Assembly (NCBI RefSeq): GCF_004358165.1
Contig: NZ_SMTG01000002.1
Location: 682,001-746,000 of the forward strand
DNA length: 64,000 bases
Source: Luteimonas terrae
GTDB taxonomy: Bacteria; Pseudomonadota; Gammaproteobacteria; Xanthomonadales; Xanthomonadaceae
Direction of reading: 5' to 3'
The notes under the pieces were generated by a model, which ran no database searches, was not told the origin of the DNA, and worked only from the letters and a program-made list of their open reading frames with translations. The position numbers and the translations under genes were made by a program. Positions 32,441-41,312 of the stretch are shown piece by piece; position 1 is the first letter of the stretch; every line of letters starts with the position of its first letter.

Positions 32441-33277
32441 TCAGGGCCTCTCCAGCACCAGCTGCGGATCGATCCGCACATCGAACCAGTTCATGCCCCA
32501 GTGCAGATGCGGTCCGGTCGCGCGCCCGGTCGCGCCGACGGCGCCGATGACCTGGCCCTGTTCGACGCGGTCGCCGACCTTGGCGTCGATGCGCGAGAGG
32601 TGCAGGAAGTTCGAGCTGATGCCGTAGCCGTGGTCGAGCAGCAACGTGCCCCCGGTGAGATAAAGGTCCGGACCGGCGAAGGTCACGATGCCGGCGGCCG
32701 GCGCCTTGACCGGCGTGCCGGTGGGCGCGGCGATGTCCATGCCCGAATGTGGCGCGCCGGGTTGGCCGTTGTAGGACCGCGCGCGGCCGAAGCGACCGCT
32801 GATGCGGCCCTCGACCGGGCGGATGAAGCCGTTACCGAAGTCGACGCGATCGTCGTCGCGCACGCGCGCTTCGGTGACCTGGGCCTGTTCGCGACGGATG
32901 CGTTCGGCGATCGCAGGCGGCGGGTTGACCGTCGCCGGCGGCACACCGTTGACGCGTTCGACGGGCCAGTCGCGCGGCGTGATCGCGATCGAGGCCGACT
33001 GGCGGCTGCCGTCCGCGCGCGTGATGTCCAATTGCACTGGCCCGGTCTCGTCGCGAGCGACACCGAGCGCCACCGTGCCGTAGCCGCTGACGCGCAACGC
33101 GCGATCGCGGTACTGCACGCGGCTGCCGGCCGGCACCTTGCCGATCACCAGGCTGCCCTGTTGCACCTGTTCGGGGAAACGCACGTCGCCGGCGTCCTGC
33201 GCGGATGCGGGCGACACGAGCAGGGCGAGCGATGCCACCAGCACCAGGCGGCGGAGGGCAGGGCGGAACAGCGGCAT
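32441..33277 (-). CDS. Periplasmic M23-family peptidase
   Basis: This is a predicted metallo-endopeptidase or regulator of peptidoglycan hydrolysis. The 278-aa product has a signal peptide (LRRLVLVASLALLVSPASAQ), an immunoglobulin-like N-terminal half, and a C-terminal LytM domain with the zinc motifs HSGMDIAAPTGTPV (HxxxD) and TGPHLHWGMNW (HxH). All metal ligands are present, so it could be active. ATG 33277 gives the signal peptide with a short n-region. It lies downstream of pyrC on the same strand, 76 bases apart. Confidence 0.88.
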   Translation of the reverse strand: MPLFRPALRRLVLVASLALLVSPASAQDAGDVRFPEQVQQGSLVIGKVPAGSRVQYRDRALRVSGYGTVALGVARDETGPVQLDITRADGSRQSASIAITPRDWPVERVNGVPPATVNPPPAIAERIRREQAQVTEARVRDDDRVDFGNGFIRPVEGRISGRFGRARSYNGQPGAPHSGMDIAAPTGTPVKAPAAGIVTFAGPDLYLTGGTLLLDHGYGISSNFLHLSRIDAKVGDRVEQGQVIGAVGATGRATGPHLHWGMNWFDVRIDPQLVLERP

Positions 33278-33353
33278 GCGGATGTCCGTCAGCGGAAGAG
33301 TCGGCCGCGCAGCGTACGCAGCCGGAGATGAAAGCCCGGTGGCCTGCATCGAC

Positions 33354-34706
33354 TCAGCGCGCGAACGCCAGACGCTGTCCCGCAGCTTCGCCGACCAGCT
33401 GAGATCCATCCCATGCAAGACGCCCGTTGACCCAGGTCGAGGCGATGCGCGAGCGGAACGTGGTGCCTTCGAACGGCGACCAGCCGCAGCGCGACAGCAC
33501 CTGCTCGCGGGTCACGGTGAACGGCGTGTCCTCCACCATCACCAGATCGGCGAAATACCCCTCGCGCAGGAAGCCGCGCTCGGCGACATCGAACAGCTGC
33601 GCCGGTGCATGCGCGAACTTCTGCACCACGCGGGTGATGTCGAAATGCCCTTCGTGCACGCATTCCAGCGCGGCGACCAGGGCGAACTGCACCAGCGGCA
33701 GACCGCTCGGCGCACGCGTGTAGGGGTTCTCCTTCTCGCTCAGCAGATGCGGCGCGTGATCGGTCGCGAGCACGTCGATGACGTCGTCCGCCAACGCGCG
33801 GAGCAGCGCTTCGCGGTCGGACGCATCCTTGATCGCCGGGTTGCACTTGATCAGATGCCCGAGGCGCGCGTAGTCGGCGCGGTCGAAACGCAGGAAGTGG
33901 ATGCAGGTCTCGGCGGTGATGCGCTTGCGCACCCTGCCGGCCGCATCGACCAGCGGCCCGCGTTCGAACAGCGCCAGTTCCTCGGCCGTCGAGATGTGCA
34001 GGACATGCAGGCGGGTGTCGTGTCTGCGCGCCAGCGACAGCGCCAGCTGCGTGGACTTCATGCAGGCCTCGCGCGAGCGGATGTCCGGATGGCACGCGGC
34101 GGGGATGTCGTCGCCGTACTTCGCCACGTACTCGCGCTGGATCGCATCGATCGTGGGCGTGTCCTCGCAATGCGTGATGATCGGCACCGGGGTCTCGCGG
34201 AAGATGCCGTCGAGCGTCTCTGGGTTGTCGACCAGCATGTTGCCGGTCGAGGCGCCCATGAACACCTTGACGCCCGGCGTGGTCAGCGGGTCGATGCGCC
34301 GCACGTGGTCGAGGTTGTCGTTGCTGGCGCCCATGTAGAAGCCGTAGTTCGCGCGCGCGCGACCCGCGGCGCGGTCGTACTTGTCCTGCAGCACGTCGGC
34401 GCTGAGCGTCGGCGGACTGGTGTTGGGCATGTCCATGAAGCTGGTCAGGCCGCCGGCGACGGCCGCGGCCGACTCGGTCGCCATGTCGGCCTTGTGCTCC
34501 ATGCCCGGCTCACGGAAGTGCACCTGGTCGTCGATCATGCCGGGCAGCAGCCAGCGGCCTGCGGCATCGACGGTGGTCTCGCCGGTCCGCGCCGACAGCG
34601 CGCCGCCGATCTCGGCGATGCGGCCATCGGCGCCGATGCGCAGGTCGCCTTCGGTGATACGGCCTTCGTTGACGAGGCGCGCGTTGCGGATCAGGGTCGA
34701 GGTCAT
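33354..34706 (-). CDS. pyrC: Dihydroorotase (class I type)
   Basis: Dihydroorotase cyclises carbamoyl-aspartate in pyrimidine synthesis. The 450-aa amidohydrolase has [20 protein letters not shown] (metal ligands in [10 protein letters not shown]), [35 protein letters not shown] and the catalytic Asp in VLATDHAPH. The conventional H in the first motif appears as Q (DDQVH instead of DxHVH), which is found in other class I enzymes annotated as dihydroorotase. ATG 34706 overlaps the yidD stop (ATGA). Together with carAB about 30 kb away it covers early pyrimidine synthesis. Confidence 0.9.
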   Translation of the reverse strand: MTSTLIRNARLVNEGRITEGDLRIGADGRIAEIGGALSARTGETTVDAAGRWLLPGMIDDQVHFREPGMEHKADMATESAAAVAGGLTSFMDMPNTSPPTLSADVLQDKYDRAAGRARANYGFYMGASNDNLDHVRRIDPLTTPGVKVFMGASTGNMLVDNPETLDGIFRETPVPIITHCEDTPTIDAIQREYVAKYGDDIPAACHPDIRSREACMKSTQLALSLARRHDTRLHVLHISTAEELALFERGPLVDAAGRVRKRITAETCIHFLRFDRADYARLGHLIKCNPAIKDASDREALLRALADDVIDVLATDHAPHLLSEKENPYTRAPSGLPLVQFALVAALECVHEGHFDITRVVQKFAHAPAQLFDVAERGFLREGYFADLVMVEDTPFTVTREQVLSRCGWSPFEGTTFRSRIASTWVNGRLAWDGSQLVGEAAGQRLAFAR

Positions 34707-34939
34707 GGCTTGGGGTCCAGTTTCGGCATCGGCACGGGGTCGTACCCGCCCGGATGCAGGGGGTGGCAACGCGACACCCTGCGCAGCGCCAGCCAGCCGC
34801 CGCGCAGCACGCCGAAGCGGGCGATGGCGACCATCGCGTACGACGAACAGCTCGGATGGAAGCGGCAGCGGGGGCCGAGCAGGGGGCTGATGAAGCGCTT
34901 GTAGCCGCGCAGAAGAAGGATGAGCAGACGCGCGATCAC
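34703..34939 (-). CDS. yidD: Membrane protein insertion efficiency factor YidD
   Basis: YidD is a small inner-membrane-associated helper of YidC-mediated insertion. The 78-aa product has the hallmark [20 protein letters not shown], then [20 protein letters not shown] and [13 protein letters not shown]. The usual neighbours rnpA and yidC are not here; instead its stop overlaps the pyrC start. Displacement of yidD from the rpmH-rnpA-yidC locus is known in Xanthomonadaceae but the pyrC coupling is notable. Confidence 0.93.
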   Translation of the reverse strand: MIARLLILLLRGYKRFISPLLGPRCRFHPSCSSYAMVAIARFGVLRGGWLALRRVSRCHPLHPGGYDPVPMPKLDPKP

Positions 34940-34979
34940 GACAGGTCGGCGGAGGCGATGAACACGGTGGTCGGGACGG

Positions 34980-35009
34980 TTGCCGCTGCAGGGTTATGCA
35001 GGGTATAAC
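34980..35009 (+). promoter_or_regulatory. Putative promoter of the DksA-like gene
   Basis: TTGCCG (34980-34985) and TATAAC (35004-35009) are separated by 18 bp, matching sigma-70 hexamers 4/6 and 5/6. They lie 42 bases before the GTG start of the DksA-like gene and divergent from yidD. Confidence 0.45.
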
Positions 35010-35051
35010 ACGCCGCTTCCCCGCCCAAGGGAATGACAAGGATCGCAGCAC

Positions 35052-36062
35052 GTGGCAGTCAAGAAACCCGCAAAGAAGGCCGTCAAGAAGGCCGCAAAGC
35101 CCGCCGCGAAGGCAGCCGTCGGGAAGAAGGCTGCGCCGGCTACGAAGAAGACAGTCACGAAGAAGGCAGCGCCGGCCAAGAAGGCCGCGGGCAAGCCCGC
35201 ACCGGCCAAGCCGGTCGCGAAGAAGGCGCCGGCCAAGGCGCCTGCGAAGAAGGTCGCACCGCCCAAGCCCGCCGCGAAGAAGGCGGCACCGGCGAAGGCA
35301 CCCGCGAAGAAAACGGCGAAGCCGGCACCGGCGAAGGCCGCGCCTGCCAAGCCGGCGACGAAGCCCAAGACCGCAGCCGCTCCGGTTGCGTCGAGCAAGC
35401 CCGTCGCCAAGAAGGTGGCACCGGCGAAGTCGATCAGCGACAAGCCCGCCGCCGCTCCGAAGGTGGAGGCCCCCAAGGCGGCCGCTACGCCGGCCAAGGC
35501 CTCCGCGCCGAAGCCGGCGCCGGCATCCACTCCCACAACGCGTCCGCGTCCGGCCGGCAAGGTGGCCGTCGCGGGCGTTGCGCGCCAGCAAGAGCCGGCG
35601 CCCAGAACGAAGGTGAAGGTCGTGCAGTACAAGACCGATGCAGAAACAGGTCGTCCCATCCTCCCGCAGGGCTACAAGCCCACCGCCGACGAGGAGTACA
35701 TGAGTGCGCTGCAGCTCGAGTACTTCCGCCAGCGGCTGCTCAACTGGCGTGCGGACCTGGTGGAGGAATCCAAGCAGACGATCGAGAACCTCAAGGACGA
35801 AGTCCGCGACGTCGGCGACGAAGCCGAGCGTGCGACCCGCGAGACCGAGAACTCGCTCGAACTCCGCACCCGCGACCGCTACCGCAAGCTGATCGGCAAG
35901 ATCGACAGCACGCTCAAGCGCGTCGACTCGGGCGAGTACGGCTACAGCGTCGACTCGGGCGAGGAGATCGGTCTGGACCGTCTCGAAGCCCGTCTGACCG
36001 CCGAGCGCACGATCGACGAGCAGGAGCGCTGGGAGCACCTGCAGAAACAGATGGGCGATTGA
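35052..36062 (+). CDS. DksA/TraR-family protein with histone-H1-like Lys/Ala/Pro tail, lacking zinc cysteines
   Basis: The 336-aa product starts at GTG 35052 with MAVKKPAKKAVKKAAK and continues for about 185 residues of Lys/Ala/Pro repeats (AKKAAPAKAPAKKTAKPAPA style), like H1-like DNA-binding tails. The last ~135 residues align with DksA: coiled coil with the acidic tip DVGDEA (Asp253, Asp256, Ala258, equivalent to the functional DxxDxA), SLELRTRDRYRKLIGKID and GEEIGLDRLEARLTAE. All four zinc-binding cysteines are substituted (Ser299, Ser302, Thr320, Glu323). It probably binds RNA polymerase near the secondary channel and DNA through the tail; that is inference. An intrinsic terminator follows. 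Confidence 0.85.
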   Translation: MAVKKPAKKAVKKAAKPAAKAAVGKKAAPATKKTVTKKAAPAKKAAGKPAPAKPVAKKAPAKAPAKKVAPPKPAAKKAAPAKAPAKKTAKPAPAKAAPAKPATKPKTAAAPVASSKPVAKKVAPAKSISDKPAAAPKVEAPKAAATPAKASAPKPAPASTPTTRPRPAGKVAVAGVARQQEPAPRTKVKVVQYKTDAETGRPILPQGYKPTADEEYMSALQLEYFRQRLLNWRADLVEESKQTIENLKDEVRDVGDEAERATRETENSLELRTRDRYRKLIGKIDSTLKRVDSGEYGYSVDSGEEIGLDRLEARLTAERTIDEQERWEHLQKQMGD

Positions 36063-36087
36063 TCGCTTTTTGCTTGAGTGTCAGGAG

Positions 36088-36110
36088 AAGCCCGCGCAAG
36101 CGGGCTTTTT
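36088..36110 (+). terminator. Intrinsic terminator of the DksA-like gene
   Basis: Stem AAGCCCGC / GCGGGCTT with GCAA loop (stable tetraloop) followed by TTT, 25 bases after the stop codon. A good rho-independent terminator. Confidence 0.85.
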
Positions 36111-36178
36111 CATTGCTGGCCTGCGCGAGTCCGACACAGGCAGTGAAGAGCGTCCTCTCCGGCGAGAGCGGGCTTCCA

Positions 36179-36265
36179 TCCGGGGGCTGCTAGTCGGTTC
36201 GGTCAGCCATCCATGACTGACTCACCGCCGCGGGCCATCCTGGTCCGCTCCTCGCAGCCCCCGGA
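36179..36265. other. Candidate structured element (three-way-junction fold)
   Basis: A perfect 12-bp outer stem, TCCGGGGGCTGC (36179-36190) and GCAGCCCCCGGA (36254-36265), encloses two smaller hairpins: GGTCAG / CTGACT near 36201-36222 and GCGGGCCA / TGGTCCGC near 36230-36248 (one G-T pair). It lies between the DksA-like terminator and the convergent MFS gene. It could be a small RNA, a REP-like DNA element or a terminator of the MFS transcript; nothing here distinguishes them. Confidence 0.4.
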
Positions 36266-36343
36266 CGAAATCCCGCGCTGACGTTCCGAAATCCGGACTT
36301 CGATTCGTACGGATTCTCGAACGATCGCAGTGGAACAAACGCT

Positions 36344-37609
36344 TTACTGCAACTCCCGCAGATCCAAACTGCGCAGCCGCGGCGCTTTTAAGGCAGTCGT
36401 CGCGACCACACCCATCGTGACGAAGCCGCCCAGCACGACAGCGGGCACCAGGCCCAGCAGGCGCGCCATCGAGCCCATGTAGAACGCGCCGATCTCGTTC
36501 GAGGAGCCGACGAACAGGCCGTTGATCGACGACACCCGGCCGCGCATGTGGTCGGGTGTGGACAGCTGCATGATGGTCGAGCGCATGATCACCGACACGC
36601 CGTCGCACATGCCCGACAGCAGCAGGAAGAACGCCGACAGCCAGAACGCCGTCGACAGGCCGAAGCCGATCATGCACAAGCCGAAGCCGGCGACCGCGCA
36701 CAGCAGGAAACGGCCCGCGTTGCGCTGGATCGGATGACGCGCCAGCCAGATGCCCATCGCCACCGAGCCCAGAGCCGGGGCGCTGCGCAGGATGCCGAGT
36801 CCTTCGGGTCCGTGATGGAGAATGTCGTGGATGAAGGCGGGAGCCAGCGAGATCGCGCCGCCGAACAGCACTGCGAACATGTCCAGCGCCAGTGCGGCCA
36901 GCAGCAACTGGTGGCCGAACACGAAGCGTGCACCCTCGGCGATGCTCGCGAACACGGGCTCGCGCTGCAGTTGCTGCGGCGGTTCGGTCACGCCCATGCG
37001 CGCCAGGAACACGATCACCACCAGCGCCAGCAACGCGGCGAGCGCGAATACGCCCGGAACGCCCAACGGCTTGATCAGCAGACCGCCGATCGCCGGGCCC
37101 AGCACCATCGCGCTCTGGAACACGATGCTGCCCAGGCTCGCGCCGCGCGCGAACTGCGCACGCGGCAGCACGCGCGCGAACAGCGCGTTGTAGACCGGGC
37201 CGAGGAAGGCGCGGACCATGCCGGTCAGCATGATCGGCAGGTAGAGCAGCCAGATGCCGTGCTCGAACAGGTCCAGCGTCAACAGCGCCAGCAGCAGCGG
37301 CGTGACCGCCAGACCCGCGGCCGCCGCCATGCCCAGCTTGCGACGCGGCAGATGGTCGACGAGATACCCGGCGAAGGGCGCGACGCAGAAATACGGCAGC
37401 ACTTCCGCCAGGCCGATCAGGCCCAGCATCCACGGATTACCGGTCTCGGCGTAGATGTGCCAGCCGGCTGTGACCGCGACGATCTGGTACGACAGGATCG
37501 TGAAGATGCGATAGCCCAGCAGGGCGCGGAAATTGCGATTGCGCAGCGGCGCCGCGCGACTGGTGTCGGCGTCGCCGCGTTCGTCCGGCTCCGGCGGCGA
37601 GATGCTCAC
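36344..37609 (-). CDS. MFS transporter (EntS-like, MFS_3 family)
   Basis: This predicted inner-membrane secondary transporter is 421 aa with about 12 hydrophobic segments in two halves. The first half includes NFRALLGYRIFTILSYQIVAV and the MFS loop signature GYLVDHLPRRKLG; the second half contains TPDHMRGRVSSINGL, typical of the EntS/MFS_3 group of exporters. Substrate is not deducible. Its ATG overlaps the stop of the upstream sufE gene (ATGA), so the two are co-translated. Confidence 0.85.
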   Translation of the reverse strand: MSISPPEPDERGDADTSRAAPLRNRNFRALLGYRIFTILSYQIVAVTAGWHIYAETGNPWMLGLIGLAEVLPYFCVAPFAGYLVDHLPRRKLGMAAAAGLAVTPLLLALLTLDLFEHGIWLLYLPIMLTGMVRAFLGPVYNALFARVLPRAQFARGASLGSIVFQSAMVLGPAIGGLLIKPLGVPGVFALAALLALVVIVFLARMGVTEPPQQLQREPVFASIAEGARFVFGHQLLLAALALDMFAVLFGGAISLAPAFIHDILHHGPEGLGILRSAPALGSVAMGIWLARHPIQRNAGRFLLCAVAGFGLCMIGFGLSTAFWLSAFFLLLSGMCDGVSVIMRSTIMQLSTPDHMRGRVSSINGLFVGSSNEIGAFYMGSMARLLGLVPAVVLGGFVTMGVVATTALKAPRLRSLDLRELQ

Positions 37610-38025
37610 GCCAGCGTGCGGCGGGCGTGCTCGCGGATGAAGGCGAGCAGGGCGGCCAGCCCGTTGCTGCGCGTGGGCGAGAGGTGCTTGGCCAGACCGA
37701 TGTCGCCGATGTAGTCGGCATCGGTGTCGACGATTTCCCGTGCGGTGCGGCCCGAGTACACGCGCAGCGCGAGGAAGATCAGGCCCGACACGATCGCCGA
37801 ATCACTGGCCGCGGCGAAGTCGAGGCGGTCGGCGTCGCCGGAAGGGACGATCCACACCATGGACTGGCAGCCGTGCAGGCGGTTGGCCTCGGTCCTGGCG
37901 TCGTCGGGAAAGGCGGGCAGCTTGCGACCCAAGTCGATCAGGTACTGGTAACGCTCGGACCAGTCGCCGAAAAAGGCGAACTCGTCGGCGATGGCGCGCT
38001 GCGCCTCGGCCGGCGTCGGCTCCAT
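37606..38025 (-). CDS. sufE: SufE-family cysteine desulfurase acceptor
   Basis: SufE takes the persulfide from a cysteine desulfurase and passes it to Fe-S cluster assembly. The 139-aa product has the conserved fold, with DEFAFFGDWSERYQYLIDLG near the N-terminus and the acceptor Cys in RLHGCQSMVW (about residue 50). ATG 38025 gives the usual length; GTG 38046 would add seven residues and is possible. No desulfurase gene is adjacent here, so it may be a stand-alone SufE/CsdE. It is coupled to the MFS gene downstream and divergent from the photolyase gene. Confidence 0.9.
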   Translation of the reverse strand: MEPTPAEAQRAIADEFAFFGDWSERYQYLIDLGRKLPAFPDDARTEANRLHGCQSMVWIVPSGDADRLDFAAASDSAIVSGLIFLALRVYSGRTAREIVDTDADYIGDIGLAKHLSPTRSNGLAALLAFIREHARRTLA

Positions 38026-38231
38026 GGGGAAGGGAGTGGCAGTCACGGGGGAAAGATCTCGGATTGCGAAGGGTGCTCGATGCCGATTGTCGCCGATCAC
38101 GCCGAGGGGCGCCCGGCTGGCCGGCCCTGACCCCGAAACGCGTTGTCCCAAGGCTGCCCTGCAAATCATGCATGGCGATCACGCTTGTTCAGCTTAAAGT
38201 GCCCGCGAGCAACCGCGCGCAAAGGAGCGCA

Positions 38232-39647
38232 ATGGGACACGCCATCGTCTGGTTCCGCAACGATCTGCGGCTTGATGACAATCCTGCATTGCGTGCCGCC
38301 CTCGACGCGGGATTAGCGCCGGTCTGTGTCTACATCCACGCGCCGGACGAGGAAGGCGACTGGGCGCCCGGCGCGGCGTCCAATGCCTGGCGTCACCGTT
38401 CGCTTGCGGCGCTCGATACCGAATTGCGCCGCCGTGGCAGCCGGCTGCGGCTGTTCCACGGTCCGACACTGGCGACGCTGCAGTCGCTGGTGCAGACCTG
38501 CGATGCCGAGGCGGTGTTCTGGAACCGTCGCTACGACCCCCTGATCGAAACCCGCGACGCGGCGATCAAGCGCAGCCTGCGCGAATCGGGCGTACAGGCC
38601 GACAGCCACAACGGCGCACTGCTGTTCGAGCCGTGGTCGCTGCAGACCGGCCAGGGCGGGCCCTACAAGGTGTTCACGCCGTTCTGGCGCAAGGCACTCA
38701 GCGAGTGGCAGCTGCCGGAGGCCTGGACGGCGCCGCGGATGTTGCCGAAGGTCGACAGCGGGCCGTCGGGCGTCGCGCTCGACGACCTGCACCTGGCCGC
38801 CACGCTGCCCTGGGACACCGGGTTCTGGCAGCTGTGGCAGCCGGGCGAAGCCGGCGCACACGAGGCGCTGGAGGTCTTCATCGATGGCGCGATGCGCGGC
38901 TATCGCGCCAGTCGCGACCGGCCCGACCAGGCCGGTACCTCGCGGTTGTCGCCGCATCTGCATTTCGGCGAAATCGCACCCTGGCGCGTCGTGGCCGCGT
39001 TGGACACCGAGCGTACCGCCGCCACCGCCCCCGACATCGATGCCTATGTGCGCGAACTCGGCTGGCGCGAGTTCTCGCATCACCTGTTGCACCATTTTCC
39101 GAAGACGACCGAGCAGGACTTCAATCCGCGGTTCAAACGATTCCAGTGGGCGCGCGCGGATTCCGCGCAGATCGAGGCCTGGCGTCGCGGCCGCACCGGT
39201 GTGCCGATCGTCGACGCGGGCATGCGCGAGCTGTGGAACGTGGGCTGGATGCACAACCGCGTGCGCATGATCGTCGGCAGCTGGCTGTGCAAGCACATGC
39301 GCATCCATTGGCGCGAGGGCGCGCGCTGGTTCTGGGACACGCTCGTCGACGCCGATCTCGCCAACAACACGCTGGGCTGGCAGTGGATCGGTGGCACCGG
39401 TGCGGATGCCTCGCCTTACTTCCGCGTGTTCAACCCGGTGACCCAGGCCGAGAAGTTCGACCCGCGCGGCGATTACATCGCAAGCTGGGTCCCCGAGCTG
39501 GCCGACCTGCCGATGCCGTTGCGCGCGAGTCCCTGGACCGATCCCAAGCTGCTCGAGGCGGTTGCGCCGGGCTACCCCGCGCAGCCCATCGTCGATCTCG
39601 CGGCTGGGCGCGAGGCTGCACTGGCCGCCTACCAGGCCTCGCGTTGA
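38232..39647 (+). CDS. phrB: Deoxyribodipyrimidine photolyase (class I CPD type)
   Basis: Photolyase repairs cyclobutane pyrimidine dimers using blue light, FAD and an antenna chromophore. The 471-aa product opens with IVWFRNDLRLDDNPAL (antenna-binding Rossmann domain) and has the FAD-binding region with TSRLSPHLHFGEIAPW, ELGWREFSHHLLHHFP, RRGRTGVPIVDAGMREL, MHNRVRMIVGSWL and WQWIGGTGADASPYFRVFNP. Trp residues of the electron-transfer chain are retained. ATG 38232 follows AAAGGAG at 38221-38227; the long open frame upstream is not coding. Confidence 0.94.
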   Translation: MGHAIVWFRNDLRLDDNPALRAALDAGLAPVCVYIHAPDEEGDWAPGAASNAWRHRSLAALDTELRRRGSRLRLFHGPTLATLQSLVQTCDAEAVFWNRRYDPLIETRDAAIKRSLRESGVQADSHNGALLFEPWSLQTGQGGPYKVFTPFWRKALSEWQLPEAWTAPRMLPKVDSGPSGVALDDLHLAATLPWDTGFWQLWQPGEAGAHEALEVFIDGAMRGYRASRDRPDQAGTSRLSPHLHFGEIAPWRVVAALDTERTAATAPDIDAYVRELGWREFSHHLLHHFPKTTEQDFNPRFKRFQWARADSAQIEAWRRGRTGVPIVDAGMRELWNVGWMHNRVRMIVGSWLCKHMRIHWREGARWFWDTLVDADLANNTLGWQWIGGTGADASPYFRVFNPVTQAEKFDPRGDYIASWVPELADLPMPLRASPWTDPKLLEAVAPGYPAQPIVDLAAGREAALAAYQASR

Positions 39648-39700
39648 CCGCCGCCGCAGCGGCGTGATCCACTCGGACGGTCGACTTCACGGGAGGGAAG

Positions 39701-41164
39701 ATGGCCGAGTCCGCCGCGCCACCGCGCCGCAAGCGCCTGCGACGCCAGCCCATGACGCGGGTCGACACCGCGTGGCTCCGCATGGAGCGTCCGACCAACC
39801 CGATGATGATCACCGCCGTGCTGGTGTTCGACGAGCGCATGCCGGTCGAGACGCTGCGCCGGCTGGTCGAGGCACGCTTCCTCGCTTACGCGCGCTTCCG
39901 GCAGAAGGCGGTCGATGCCGCGACTGGCGCGACCTGGATCGAGGACGCCCGCTTCGATCTCGACTGGCACGTCCGCCGTGCGGCGTTGCCGGGGCGCGAG
40001 CAGGACGAGAAGCGCGCGCTGGAAGCGTTCACCGGTGAACTCGCCTCGACGCCGCTCGACCCCGGCAAGCCGCGCTGGCAGTTCCATCTGGTCGAGGATT
40101 ACGCCGGCGGTTCGGCGATGATCGCGCGCATCCACCATTGCTACGCCGACGGCATCGCCCTGGTGCAGGTGCTGCTGTCGCTGACCGATACCGAACGCCA
40201 CCCCGCACCTGCCGAAACGTTGCCGCAGGCATGGCTCAAGACCGATGGCGCAGGTGTCGAACGACGCGTCGGCGCGGTGGCGCGGTACACGAAACTCGGC
40301 GGCAAGGTGCTCGATCGCGGCATGGCGATGTACCGCGATCCGACGCTGGCCAGCGTGCTGGCGAAGGAGGGCGGCGAGATCGCGCGCGAGCTGCTGTATG
40401 CGCTGGCCTTGCCCGACGATCCGCCGTCCCTGCTGCGCGGCGAACTGGGCGTAAGCAAGCGCGTGGCCTGGGCCGAGCCGCTGTGCCTGGACGAGGTCAA
40501 GGCGGTCGGTCGCGCCTTCGACTGCACCGTCAACGATGTCCTGATGGCGGCAGCGGCTGGTGCACTGCGCGGCTACATGCGCGGGCGCGGGGACGATCCC
40601 GACGGCCTGACCCTGCGCGCGACGGTGCCGGTGAACCTGCGGCCGCTCGAACATGCGAAGAAGCTCGGCAACCATTTCGGACTCGTGTTTCTCGATCTGC
40701 CGGTCGGCGAAGCGAATCCCGCGCGCAGGCTCGAACGCGTGGCGCAGTGCATGCGCGAACTCAAGGACTCGCGGCAGGCGATCGTCGCCTTCGGCCTGCT
40801 GGCTGCGCTGGGCATGGCGCCGCAATCGGCGCAGAGCCTCGCGCTGGAGCTCTTCAGCCGCAAGGCCTCGGCGGTCGCGACGAACGTGCCCGGCCCGCAG
40901 CAGCCGCTGTATCTGGCCGGCTGCGCGTTGCGCGAGATGATGTTCTGGGTGCCGCAGACCGGCTCGATCGGCATCGGTCTGTCGATCCTCAGCTACGACA
41001 ACCGCGTGCATTTCGGACTGGTCGCAGACGCGCGGCTGGTGCCCGATCCGGACGCGGCGATCGCGCACTTCCGCAAGGAGTTCGACGCGTTGCTGTATCT
41101 GGCGATGATGGGCGACTGGGCGCGGGCGCTGGACGCGGAATCGGCGGAGGCACTGCTCGATTAG
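39701..41164 (+). CDS. WS/DGAT-family O-acyltransferase
   Basis: The enzyme is a predicted wax-ester synthase/diacylglycerol acyltransferase that transfers acyl groups from acyl-CoA to alcohols or diacylglycerol. The 487-aa product has the active-site motif HHCYADGIALV (HHxxxDG, near residue 146), the N-terminal DTAWLRMERPTNPMMIT, NDVLMAAAAGALRGYM, and the C-terminal NVPGPQQPLYLAGC typical of the family. ATG 39701 is preceded by GGGAGGGAAG. The substrate in this organism is unknown. It lies 53 bases after the photolyase. Confidence 0.9.
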   Translation: MAESAAPPRRKRLRRQPMTRVDTAWLRMERPTNPMMITAVLVFDERMPVETLRRLVEARFLAYARFRQKAVDAATGATWIEDARFDLDWHVRRAALPGREQDEKRALEAFTGELASTPLDPGKPRWQFHLVEDYAGGSAMIARIHHCYADGIALVQVLLSLTDTERHPAPAETLPQAWLKTDGAGVERRVGAVARYTKLGGKVLDRGMAMYRDPTLASVLAKEGGEIARELLYALALPDDPPSLLRGELGVSKRVAWAEPLCLDEVKAVGRAFDCTVNDVLMAAAAGALRGYMRGRGDDPDGLTLRATVPVNLRPLEHAKKLGNHFGLVFLDLPVGEANPARRLERVAQCMRELKDSRQAIVAFGLLAALGMAPQSAQSLALELFSRKASAVATNVPGPQQPLYLAGCALREMMFWVPQTGSIGIGLSILSYDNRVHFGLVADARLVPDPDAAIAHFRKEFDALLYLAMMGDWARALDAESAEALLD

Positions 41165-41312
41165 CGCCGCGTGGTTGCGCCTTTCGCGCTGAACACTGCC
41201 CGTCCGGCAACGCGACCCGTCACCCCGTGTGCATTCTGAACACGCTAGTTTCGGCCCCGCTTTCAAGCGTTCGGGCATCCACGCCCGCACCGGACACCAG
41301 GAGACCGACACC

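Noticed and set aside
36121..36343. tRNA gene in the dksA-MFS gap
   Set aside because: The junction-like fold lacks the T-loop GTTCRA sequence, CCA end and proper arm lengths.
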